From Alphaproteobacteria bacterium (GTDB taxonomy: Bacteria > Pseudomonadota > Alphaproteobacteria > Rickettsiales > Rickettsiaceae), in NCBI GenBank assembly GCA_030430995.1, contig JAUIKA010000006.1, positions 1-17,626 on the forward strand: a stretch of DNA of 17,626 nt. Reading direction: 5' to 3'. The position numbers and the translations under genes were made by a program. Under the pieces are notes generated by a model, which did no database searches, was not told where the DNA came from, and saw nothing but the letters and a program-made list of their open reading frames with translations. This document shows positions 1 to 7,500 of the stretch, one piece after another. The number at the start of each line of letters is the position of its first letter. Position 1 is the stretch's first letter.

Positions 1-1
1 T

Positions 2-79
2 TCTAAAAATTATGAGACTGCATTACAAACATATAAAGGATGTATAGATATTTTAAAAACCTCTATTTCTTCTCAATGA
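2..79 (+). CDS. flgB: FlgB C-terminal end (partial, flagellar proximal rod)
   Basis: An open frame enters from the left edge and gives 25 residues ending in a TGA at 77-79. The peptide (SKNYETALQTYKGC, then IDILKTSISSQ) has the amphipathic helical pattern of FlgB C-termini, which pack in the proximal rod. The stop overlaps the next ATG as ATGA (76-79), a classical translational-coupling arrangement, and the next gene is flgC, the usual partner of flgB. The identification rests on this context plus a short peptide; the N-terminal part lies outside the window. Confidence 0.6.
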   Translation, partial: SKNYETALQTYKGCIDILKTSISSQ

Positions 80-552
80 TACAATACCTAAAAATTATAG
101 CTATATTTGCATTTATATCACCTATAGTAGCTGCATATGCAGATAACCTAAAAAACACCATCAATATAGCAGTATCTGGCCTTAAAGCCCAGTCAGAAAG
201 GATAAAGGTTTCTACTGAAAATATTGCCAACCAAGATTCTACATCTAATACACCAGGAGGTATTCCATATACAAGAAAAGTAGTTTTTGTGAAAAATGCT
301 TATGACCCACATGCAAAAACACATCTAGTCAAAATATTGAAAGTAACTCAAAATAGAAAGACTCCATATAAACAAGTTTACTCCCCATATCACCCTGCTG
401 CTAACAAAGATGGATATGTCCTTTTCCCTAATGTAGAAAAAGAAATTGAGTTTGCAGATGCAAAAGAAGCCTCCAAAAGCTATGAAGCTAATCTATCTGT
501 AATAGAGTTAACAAAAGGGCTACAGAGGCAAACTTTGGACCTATTAAAATAA
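76..552 (+). CDS. flgC: FlgC, flagellar proximal rod protein with an apparent N-terminal signal peptide
   Basis: FlgC builds the proximal rod of the flagellar basal body in the periplasm. The core is unmistakable: the conserved N-terminal rod segment with VSGLKAQSERIKVSTENIAN sits at residues 33-52, and the family C-terminal helix follows SYEANLSVIELTKGLQRQT. I chose ATG 76 (158 aa) because it overlaps the flgB stop as ATGA; an in-frame ATG at 40 would lie inside flgB. No clear ribosome binding site precedes either start. The odd feature is residues 1-22: a basic n-region (MIQYLK), a hydrophobic stretch (IIAIFAFISPIVA) and AYA before D23, exactly like a Sec signal peptide. The normal FlgC start aligns with D23. 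Family members are known to be exported by the flagellar type III apparatus without a cleavable signal. fliE follows after 15 bases. Confidence 0.93.
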   Translation: MIQYLKIIAIFAFISPIVAAYADNLKNTINIAVSGLKAQSERIKVSTENIANQDSTSNTPGGIPYTRKVVFVKNAYDPHAKTHLVKILKVTQNRKTPYKQVYSPYHPAANKDGYVLFPNVEKEIEFADAKEASKSYEANLSVIELTKGLQRQTLDLLK

Positions 553-567
553 ATAACAATATAAACC

Positions 568-951
568 ATGTCAAATAACGTAATCGCCAATTCAGCTATA
601 CAAGCTTATAATCAGATAAAAGACAACTATAAACAGCAAGTAAAAGAGCAAAATAAAGTTCAAACAGATTTTAAAGCATTAATTACAGGAGCAAATAGCG
701 CCTCTGATAGCACTAAGGTCCATAGCGCCAACTCAAGTAATATGAGCGCTTTAGTAAAGCAAGTAATGCAAGAGAGAGATAAAATCAAAAAATATGAAGC
801 AGAAGCTACTAAGGTAGCATCAGACAACGGAGGGGATGATATAGAACTTGTTACATCTGCTAACCAAGCTAAGCTTGCTGTATCCAAAATGGTAGAGATA
901 AAAAATAAATTAGTAAAATCATTTGAAGAGATTTATAATATGAATATCTAA
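568..951 (+). CDS. fliE: FliE, flagellar hook-basal body protein (MS ring-rod junction)
   Basis: FliE joins the MS ring to the proximal rod and is among the first flagellar export substrates. The 127-residue product has the family C-terminal half: a helical segment (QAKLAVSKMVEIKNKLVKSF) followed by a terminal EEIYNMNI, matching the usual ending of an aliphatic helix and a final M-x-I. The N-terminal half is polar and low in complexity (S, N, K, Q), as is common for this export-prone end, and no signal peptide is present. The gene is 15 bases downstream of flgC, completing the alphaproteobacterial order flgB-flgC-fliE. In many relatives fliQ follows; here the next gene is an unrelated membrane protein with its own promoter, so the operon seems to end here. 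Confidence 0.88.
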   Translation: MSNNVIANSAIQAYNQIKDNYKQQVKEQNKVQTDFKALITGANSASDSTKVHSANSSNMSALVKQVMQERDKIKKYEAEATKVASDNGGDDIELVTSANQAKLAVSKMVEIKNKLVKSFEEIYNMNI

Positions 952-1048
952 TTAAAATCAAAAGCAGTGACCAGGTATGTTGGGATAAAATATCTCTATG
1001 ACCTATGAAGCCTAGCGTAAAACTATTTATGAGGGCAAACTTCTACTA

Positions 1049-1061
1049 AAGTTAATAACTT
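1049..1061. repeat. 13-bp perfect inverted repeat overlapping a -35 box
   Basis: AAGTTA-A-TAACTT is a perfect dyad with a one-base centre. Its right edge covers the first two bases of the -35 element TTGACA (1060-1065). Position and symmetry suggest an operator, but no regulator is encoded next to it and the sequence is AT-rich, so this is inference. Confidence 0.4.
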
Positions 1062-1088
1062 GACAGTTCCAGCATGACTTTATATAAT
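1060..1088 (+). promoter_or_regulatory. Consensus sigma-70-type promoter (TTGACA, 17-bp spacer, TATAAT)
   Basis: TTGACA at 1060-1065 and TATAAT at 1083-1088 are both full matches to the consensus, with the optimal 17-bp spacer. Transcription would begin near 1095, leaving about 24 bases before ATG 1119. It points at the small membrane-protein gene and separates it from the flagellar operon upstream. Confidence 0.8.
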
Positions 1089-1118
1089 TTTTAGATAAAT
1101 TTAACAAAAAAATAAATA

Positions 1119-1538
1119 ATGATGAATTTAATTAAATATTTAAATAAATTTTTTGATACAAAATATAATTGGAGCTCTATAGTGTTATCAGGGACTATTT
1201 GGTGCTTTAGTAGTAACATAATTCCTTATTACACTCAGGGTTTAGGTGGTATGTCTTCAAGTATGATAATTACCCAATATATTGTATATGTATATATGCT
1301 GGGTATTTTGTTAGGGTACTTAAAAAATAATCAGAAATTGCTCAATTTAGCTGTAGTGGGTATTTTATCTACAATATTCTATATATCTCTAGGGTATTTA
1401 ACTATTAATTTTTGCCGTTTAATAGCTTACTTCATATTTAAGCCCATATATATATTTGTTTTTTTGAATATTTGTAAGGAGTTATTGAGCGGTGAGCATA
1501 AGCAAAACGATTCTATCGCATCTATAGATAAAAGGTAA
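1119..1538 (+). CDS. Small multi-pass inner-membrane protein, unknown function
   Basis: I do not recognise this 139-residue protein. It is strongly hydrophobic with about four likely membrane spans: roughly residues 18-37, 48-66, 74-96 and 102-122. A short basic, amphipathic N-terminus precedes them and a polar tail (KQNDSIASIDKR) follows. There is no signal-peptide cleavage motif and no recognisable transporter signature. Two consecutive ATGs (1119 and 1122) could serve as start; the leader is A-rich without a clear Shine-Dalgarno sequence. It stands alone behind a consensus promoter, after the flagellar operon and convergent to the 1862-3133 gene. Phenylalanine, tyrosine and isoleucine are abundant, as expected for a membrane protein in an AT-rich genome. 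That it is a real gene is supported by the promoter and the coherent hydropathy. Confidence 0.65.
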   Translation: MMNLIKYLNKFFDTKYNWSSIVLSGTIWCFSSNIIPYYTQGLGGMSSSMIITQYIVYVYMLGILLGYLKNNQKLLNLAVVGILSTIFYISLGYLTINFCRLIAYFIFKPIYIFVFLNICKELLSGEHKQNDSIASIDKR

Positions 1539-1861
1539 GTATTTAGTTATAAGTGATGATGCAAAACTATAACATGCCTCCGGTTACATAATCTATCCCA
1601 TAAAACAACATATCCTATAAAATAATAAATCTCCTATAGTACTGAATATAAAACCGTGTAGCAAAAAATCATATTTAAGAACTGATATATAGCGTCAAAC
1701 TCTAACAATACCTTAAAAAAGAAAAGAGAAAATTGAAGCCTTATGGCTAAGCCATCAAATGTATTAACTATGAAGATAAAAAAGGCAATGCAGCCCTTTA
1801 TAAATGGCTGCATTGACGCATCACTGAATAATAATCAAATTATTCAAATATATTTAGGATA
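1539..1861. other. Spacer between convergent genes
   Basis: About 320 bases between the ends of two convergent genes. It contains the terminator at 1778-1815 and a 13-base dyad ATGGCT-A-AGCCAT (1743-1755). On the minus strand a 59-codon hydrophobic frame (1813 to a TAG at 1634) continues in frame for 28 more codons to a TAA at 1547; it starts inside the terminator hairpin, so I do not call it a gene. I see no RNA gene here and no clear terminator for the plus-strand gene. Confidence 0.6.
1778..1815 (-). terminator. Rho-independent terminator of the 423-residue protein gene
   Basis: Read on the minus strand, arms CAATGCAGCC and GGCTGCATTG (1815-1806 and 1795-1786) form a perfect 10-bp stem around a 10-base loop. 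The stem is followed after CC by six Ts (1783-1778). The stem is unusually G+C-rich for this DNA and lies 46 bases beyond the stop codon of the gene it would serve. Confidence 0.85.
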
Positions 1862-3133
1862 TTATAGAGTATCTAAATGATATTCAATATCATTATCACC
1901 TTGATGAGTATTTGTATTACCAGCTAAGCGTGTTCCACTATTACAATATTTATAAGCACAATATAAACCGCCAAAGAATAGCGCAGTACCACCTAAAGAA
2001 TATCCTAATATAGGCAACATAGAACTACCATCTAAAGATGGAGTATCATGTCGTGGTGTATATCCAAAACATCTACCTCCATTATTGTTACCTTCCATCT
2101 TCATCCATGTAGCACTAGGGAACTCAAGACAGTTCGAGTCACTATCTTTTAAAACAGTGGTAACATTTTTACCATAATATTCTTCTCCATCTCCGTAAGG
2201 GCAAAAGTCAGAAGGGATTGTATCTGTATTCTCACTCCCTGAAAATGGCTTAATTTGCATTCCTAGATCATAGTTCTTATGTGACTGTAAACATTGTGTT
2301 GAATTAAACACACCTTGAGTACTAATAACATTAGTATCAGAAGCCTCTATTTCATCCACTCCTTCTATTTTTAAGTCTTTTTGTTTTAAATCAGTACATG
2401 ATACATCTGCTGAAAGCACTTTTATATCATGCTTTGATACAAAAGTACTTGCTGTATTTATTTGGTTTGGTATAAATTGGAACATAGTGAAATCAGAACT
2501 TGTATCTACTGCTTTGAATCCAGTTATTCTATCAGTTAAGCCTTTACCACCAGGGCCATTATAACCATAAGCTGTAATATCATGTGAACTATGCAAAGCA
2601 TCTGCTACGGCACATCCAAAACCTGTTGAATATATCTGCACATCATCTGATTTAATATCATTTACCTCTATATAGCTTTTGATATCATCATATATTTCTT
2701 CCAAATACTTATAAGAAGCTTCTATATTAGTCTCATCTAAATCTCCATTAATGGAAACTTTATATGTTTTCTCTTGCGTAACAGAGTTAGTCACTTCAAG
2801 AATTGCATAAGAAGCTTTAAGAGTTGTGCTTTTATTAACTACCTTATTAACATCACATCCAGAGACAGTATTATTTTGAAATTTTATATTAACACCCTCT
2901 GATATAAGACCATTTTCTAAGATAGCAGAAAAAGATACCATCCTATCTATTATATCCTGGTCATTGTCTATATTGCTACTACATACCTTCTCCATCATTG
3001 ACTCAAGAGTAGTATCAGTATAATCATCTGTAATAGTGTTATCGTTGTTGTTAGTAGTGTCATCGTTTAAATCTCTTGCATGCACTATGGTAGAAAATGC
3101 TGAAGTAAATAAGCTATAAAGGAAATTTTTCAT
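1862..3133 (-). CDS. Exported, membrane-anchored protein with a degenerate class 3 lipase-like domain
   Basis: The 423-residue product starts with a signal peptide (residues 1-19, cleavage after VHA) and then a D/N/T-rich linker to about residue 42. Residues 105-240 resemble the alpha/beta-hydrolase fold of class 3 lipases: a strand (DDVQIY), a nucleophile-elbow-like STGFGCAVA at 169-177, and an ITAYGYNGPGGKG segment at 186-198 matching the strand and N-[AG]-PG turn after the elbow in that family. Where active lipases have GHSLG, this has S169-T-G171-F-G, so the catalytic serine position is glycine. Ten cysteines, mostly extracytoplasmic, suggest disulfides. A membrane span at about 371-393 is followed by a 30-residue cytoplasmic tail. 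Predicted topology is a type I surface or periplasmic protein. It is monocistronic, with its own terminator. The fold assignment is inference from motifs; binding rather than catalysis seems more likely. Confidence 0.8.
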   Translation of the reverse strand: MKNFLYSLFTSAFSTIVHARDLNDDTTNNNDNTITDDYTDTTLESMMEKVCSSNIDNDQDIIDRMVSFSAILENGLISEGVNIKFQNNTVSGCDVNKVVNKSTTLKASYAILEVTNSVTQEKTYKVSINGDLDETNIEASYKYLEEIYDDIKSYIEVNDIKSDDVQIYSTGFGCAVADALHSSHDITAYGYNGPGGKGLTDRITGFKAVDTSSDFTMFQFIPNQINTASTFVSKHDIKVLSADVSCTDLKQKDLKIEGVDEIEASDTNVISTQGVFNSTQCLQSHKNYDLGMQIKPFSGSENTDTIPSDFCPYGDGEEYYGKNVTTVLKDSDSNCLEFPSATWMKMEGNNNGGRCFGYTPRHDTPSLDGSSMLPILGYSLGGTALFFGGLYCAYKYCNSGTRLAGNTNTHQGDNDIEYHLDTL

Positions 3134-3162
3134 ATGTTTAAATTAAAAGTTAATATAGTAGT

Positions 3163-3168
3163 ATTATA
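3163..3168 (-). promoter_or_regulatory. Likely -10 element of the 423-residue protein gene
   Basis: On the minus strand TATAAT lies 30 bases before the ATG at 3133, implying a leader of about two dozen bases. No good -35 hexamer is found at 16-18 bp spacing, so the promoter may depend on an activator or the call may be wrong. Confidence 0.4.
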
Positions 3169-3423
3169 CATCTTTACATATTAAAATAGATACAAACAAA
3201 TATGTTAATATATTTATTTTTTTTGATTGTTGTGTTAATACATCTATATATCCAAATCTATAAAAAATCACTATATACTTGAATACACCTTTTTCAATCA
3301 ACATCTAGCACCTGATATTTTATATTGACCCTACTATATAATAATCTCTAAAAACTATAATAACTTCGCGAATATATTTTCATGCTAGTATTCAACCCAA
3401 TCAAATTCTCTCCTGTTCTAGCA

Positions 3424-3449
3424 AAGCTAGCTATAACTTTAGCTAGCTT
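3424..3449. repeat. Perfect 10-bp inverted repeat (hairpin)
   Basis: AAGCTAGCTA, a 6-base loop (TAACTT), then TAGCTAGCTT. The stem itself contains the short palindrome AGCTAGCT in both arms. No T tract follows on either strand, so a terminator is unlikely. It lies in the spacer downstream of the 261-residue gene, past the second stop at 3502. Role unknown. Confidence 0.6.
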
Positions 3450-3501
3450 GGACTAATAACCAAACAGAGTAAGATATTCATAATACATAGGTATTAGCAT
3501 G

Positions 3502-3627
3502 CTATGTAATGGGCACCTTTATACTATGTTTATTGCTTCTAGGGTTATAACCATCATGATAGGTTTCCCCTTGTGCTGCTTCAGTAATGGACCCTATATA
3601 GAAAAAAATCACTTGATCGAGATATAT
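3502..3627 (-). pseudogene. In-frame coding-like extension after the amber stop of the 261-residue gene
   Basis: After the TAG at 3630-3628 the same frame stays open for 41 sense codons to a second TAG at 3504-3502. It encodes a polar, protein-like stretch (for example ITEAAQGETYHDGYNPRSNK). Its base composition resembles coding DNA more than the AT-rich spacer beyond it. The simplest reading is that the gene once ended here and has been shortened by a nonsense mutation; readthrough is an alternative. An open run of this length can also occur by chance, so confidence is low. Confidence 0.35.
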
Positions 3628-4413
3628 CTAAATAGAATGAGAACCACCTCTGCCCTTTAATATCCTAGCTGCATGTGATATAATCCTCTTGTTAGGTCTC
3701 CCATGTTTCCCATATTTACGCTCATTCTTTGACTGATTTCTAATTGGATGCTCTACCTCTTTTTTCTCGGGTGGAGACTTTCCATAAGAAAAAGTAACTT
3801 CGTTAGATATACGCACACTCCCTAATTTAGCAAATGAATCATAATTTTTAGGCACAAGATACTCTGTAATAGCTGGTTTCTTTTTTACAATTAAGCTAAC
3901 CAATTTTGAACAAAGATATTTTATTTTCTCCAATTGGGATAAATTTCCTTTACTTTTTGCAGATTTGCGCACTAAATTCCTTATGCTACTGTCATATTGT
4001 TTATTATTCTTACCTATACCAAAAGCCTTCTTTATTCTATATGTATATTTATCTATAGATTCAGAATTGATATCTTTATCACTTATATATTCATAAACAA
4101 AATTTGCATATAAACTTACAGATTGTTCTCTGTGCTTTTCTCTGTCATCTATTAAACTTGAAATAGCTCCATCTGCTTTTCCCCCTTCATATATAGAAGA
4201 AAGGTCATCACCCATTTTAGCCATAATATCCTTCCCTATCGCTTGTATCAAAGCATTACCAGAAAATGTAGCTATACTATCTATTTCCTGGGATATTTTC
4301 TTGACCTGAGATATAAGAAACTTATCAGACGTATTTTGAGAAAGAAATTCAAATGTTTTTTGATATTGAGCAGAAATATCTTTTAAAGTTTTTATTGTAG
4401 CGGCTGAATACAT
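3628..4413 (-). CDS. Hypothetical protein with a strongly basic C-terminus; candidate secreted effector
   Basis: I do not recognise a family for this 261-residue protein. It has no signal peptide and no membrane span. Residues 1-70 and 85-180 are predicted mainly helical (heptad-like spacing around ISAQYQKTFEFL and QVKKISQEIDSI). A short segment with strand propensity follows at about 197-210, and the last 40 residues are rich in K, R, H, G and N (KNERKYGKHGRPNKR, then ILKGRGGSHSI). Basic, hydrophilic C-termini are typical of substrates of VirB/VirD4-type secretion systems, which Rickettsiales generally have; none is encoded here, so an effector role is only an inference. The gene is solitary, downstream of dnaE and on the same strand, after a spacer of 122 bases. 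It ends in TAG, and the frame continues for 41 codons beyond. Confidence 0.65.
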   Translation of the reverse strand: MYSAATIKTLKDISAQYQKTFEFLSQNTSDKFLISQVKKISQEIDSIATFSGNALIQAIGKDIMAKMGDDLSSIYEGGKADGAISSLIDDREKHREQSVSLYANFVYEYISDKDINSESIDKYTYRIKKAFGIGKNNKQYDSSIRNLVRKSAKSKGNLSQLEKIKYLCSKLVSLIVKKKPAITEYLVPKNYDSFAKLGSVRISNEVTFSYGKSPPEKKEVEHPIRNQSKNERKYGKHGRPNKRIISHAARILKGRGGSHSI

Positions 4414-4535
4414 AGCATAAAAGAAAGATTAACTCTATTAAGAGTAACTTATTTGTTATTTATTTTGAAGTGATGGATATACTATATGCTATATATTATA
4501 TATAATTCGTATTATAACAATAATACATATATTTT

Positions 4536-7500
4536 TTAACAATCAATTTTTGCATCAGGCAAGTGGATAGTAGCCTGCATAACATTATTCATAGGAGTTT
4601 TTATATAGACGTTATACCCTTGCTGATGCTTAATTCTACAAAGCAGACCATCGATTTCAGAAATATTTTTAACCTCAATAACAATATTTTTCTTGTCTTC
4701 CAGTTTTTCTACATCTACCACAGAAAAACTCACCCCTCCTTCTGTCCTTTTTGCTTCACATAAAATAACAATAGGAGATTTTATATATAAAAGCTCTGAA
4801 TATTGTTGTAATACCTCCTCTTGAAATATTGTTGCATGGGTATAGCCATATGCATCTGAAAGTATGAGAGGGCTGAATACACCCTTTTCAGACATCCTAG
4901 AATCTTTTTTTACTAAAATACCTGCAATACGAACGGTAGACCTCCCATATTCATAATTAGATTTACTATGGGAATATTGCTCAACATCATAATATTCTAA
5001 CGGATGGGCAGATAGATATTGCCCTAAATAATCAAATTCTTTATCCATCTTTTCAAGGAAGTGAAATTCCTCCACCTTTTGCAATGCCTCTGAATAATCT
5101 GGCTGTAATAGGCTCATTTGCCTCATTTCTCGCTCTCTTTTATGCACCTGGCTATGTGATAAGAGCTTCTCTATGCTGCTATGCAGCTGCTTCCTATTGC
5201 TATGTAATTTATCAAAAGCCCCCACCAGGATCAAACTTTCCAAAGTCTTCTTGCTTACATTTTCCATCTGCTCTACAAAATGGAAAATATTCTTAAATGA
5301 ATTGCATCTCTTCCTTGCAACTACTATCTGTTTTGCCACTTCAATACCAATGCCCTTAACCACTGCAAGGCCAAAATATATACTATTTTTATCTTTGTTA
5401 TATATAAATAACTCCTCACAAAGATTAATATCTATCTTTTCAACAGTTATTCCTGTGTCTTTAGCATCTTGTATAAACATAGCTACCTTATTACTATCAT
5501 TTAATTCAAGATTCATGCAAGAGATAAGAAAATACCCTGTATAATGTGCTTTAAGGTAAGCTGTATAGAAAGATATCATACCATATGCAGCAGCATGGGC
5601 CCTGTTGAAGCCATATCCAGCAAATTTTGCTACTAAAGCAAATATCTCTTTTGCTAAATTTGGATCTACATTATTTTTTATAGCACCTTTAACAAAAATT
5701 TCTTCCTGAGATTGCATCTCTGCCTTGATCTTCTTACCCATTGCTTTACGCAAAACATCAGCTTGTGCAAGCGTGTAGCCAGATAGAACCTGAGCTATTT
5801 TCATTACCTGCTCCTGGTAAATAATAACTCCATATGTATTTTTTAATGTGTCTTTAAGCATAGGGTGTGGATAGTGTATATTGCTTTCATCCTCCCTTGC
5901 GCTTAAATATAAAGGTATATTACCCATTGGCCCTGGCCTATAGAGTGATGTAATAGATAGCAAATCTTCTATCTCCTTTGGTTTTAATCTTTTAATAACA
6001 TCTTGCATGCCACCGCTTTCAAACTGAAACACACCATTTGTTCTTCCAGAGGCCAATAGTTTATATGTCTCTTGGTCCGTTATATCTAGCTTTTTTAAAT
6101 CTAGCTTTTCTATATATTTCTTAGTATTATCTATCAAAGTTAATGTCTGCAACCCTAGAAAGTCAAATTTTATAAGCCCTGCAAGCTCAGTATATTTCAT
6201 TGAATATTGGGTGAGCAGCTCACCCGTCTTAGGGTCTGTATAAAATGGCATAATCTCTACAATAGGTTTAGGAGCAATTACAACCCCTGCAGCATGCATA
6301 GAAACATGCCTAGGAAGGCCTTCTAGCTCCAATGATGTCTCTATAACCCTTTTTATCAACTCATTGCTTACATCGCCTATATCCTGCTTATATATACCAT
6401 TGCCTCTATATGCCATATTCAATTCTGGCACTTCATTTACTGCTTGCTGTAAAGTGACCGGGTTAACCGCACTAAAAGGCACAAGATCTGTAATATAATT
6501 TGATATATCAAAACGCAAACCTAAGGCTCTAGCTACATCTTTCAAAACAGCCTTAGCTTGCATACTACCAAAAGTAATAATATGCGCAACATTCTGCTTA
6601 CCATATTTTTGTTTTATATAGTCTATTACTTCATGCCTCCTTTTCTGACAGAAGTCTATATCAAAATCTGGCATAGATACTCTGTCTGGGTTCAAAAACC
6701 TTTCAAAGATAAGCCCAAACTCTATCGGGTCTAAATCTGTAATATCAAGGCACCAAGCAACTAATGAGCCTGAACCAGAGCCTCTTCCAGGGCCAACCAT
6801 AATATTATTATCCTTAGCCCATCTTATAAAGTCCGAAACTACTAAGAAATACCCTGAGAAATTCATTTTACATATAATACCCAGCTCATATTCCAGCCTC
6901 TCTATATATAGTTTATCCTCAGATTTACCTAGCCTCCTTAAGCCATCATAGGATAAATCCCTTATTTGTCTGCTTTCATTTTCAAAAGAAGGAAGCATGG
7001 GTGGATATGTCTTGGCCATATATGAGCATCTAACCCCTATATTAGCAGCATTTGTTACCGCCTCTGGTATATCAGAAAATATCTCATGTATTTGCTTTCC
7101 TGTTTTAAAATAACAGTTAGGGTTAGACCTTGGCCTGTCTTGTTCATCCTTATGACAATTACTTGATATTGCAAGCAATGTATCATGGTCATCCGTTGTA
7201 TTTTGGTCTATAAATAATACTTCATTCGTAGCAGCAAGAGGGATCTGCATCTCATATGATAATTGCAAATATATATCTTCAATCTGAGTCTGTTCTTGCC
7301 TGCCCTCTCTTGATATCTCAAAATAAAACCTATCTGCAAATACTTCTTTCATTTTTTTAGAAAAAGCTTTTGCTTCTAAAATCTGGTTATTATATATCGC
7401 TTTGCCTATATACCCTTTGTCATATGCAGATAGCACTATAAGCCCTTCAGACCTAGCGAATAAAACATCTAAATTAAATTGATGGCTGCTTAAATACATA

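Larger units (their letters stand above)
3134..3627. other. Long spacer between two minus-strand accessory genes
   Basis: Nearly 500 bases. On the 3134 side it holds the 5' leader and a TATAAT -10 element (minus strand) of the 423-residue protein gene. The middle (3170-3360) is very AT-rich and I see no gene there. A perfect 10-bp hairpin lies at 3424-3449. The end nearest 3627 (3502-3627) is an in-frame continuation of the upstream 261-residue gene beyond its amber stop and is noticeably richer in G+C. No tRNA, CRISPR or insertion sequence is visible. Confidence 0.55.

Noticed and set aside
973..1004. Imperfect hairpin between fliE and the small membrane protein gene (AGGT...GGGATA, TATCTC...ACCT)
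   Set aside because: It has bulges and wobble pairs and no T tract, so neither a terminator nor a known RNA can be supported.
1547..1813. Minus-strand hydrophobic frame of 59 codons (starting MQPFIKGCIAFFIFIV), an in-frame TAG, then 28 more codons
   Set aside because: Its start lies inside a strong terminator hairpin and its strand is T-rich, which lowers stop frequency and yields F/L/I-rich translations by chance. A decayed membrane-protein gene cannot be excluded.
3280..3310. TGAATACACCTTTTTCA resembling dnaE positions 4874-4890 (16 of 17 bases), with a similar EKGVF frame on the minus strand, as a possible dnaE fragment
   Set aside because: A match of this length is expected about once by chance between a spacer and a window this AT-rich, and similarity fades quickly on both sides.
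4495..4520. TTGTTA and TATAAT on the minus strand as promoter of the 261-residue gene
   Set aside because: The spacer is only 14 bp, and such AT-rich DNA yields TATAAT-like words easily.
4509..4526. Perfect 7-bp hairpin GTATTAT/ATAATAC just beyond the dnaE stop, considered as its terminator
   Set aside because: The stem is short and AT-only; on the minus strand no T run follows. The T run lies on the other side, where no plus-strand gene needs it.
5084..5544. Two plus-strand frames of 70 and 123 codons inside dnaE
   Set aside because: They lie antisense to highly conserved DnaE sequence, have no homology I recognise and no promoter; they are shadows.
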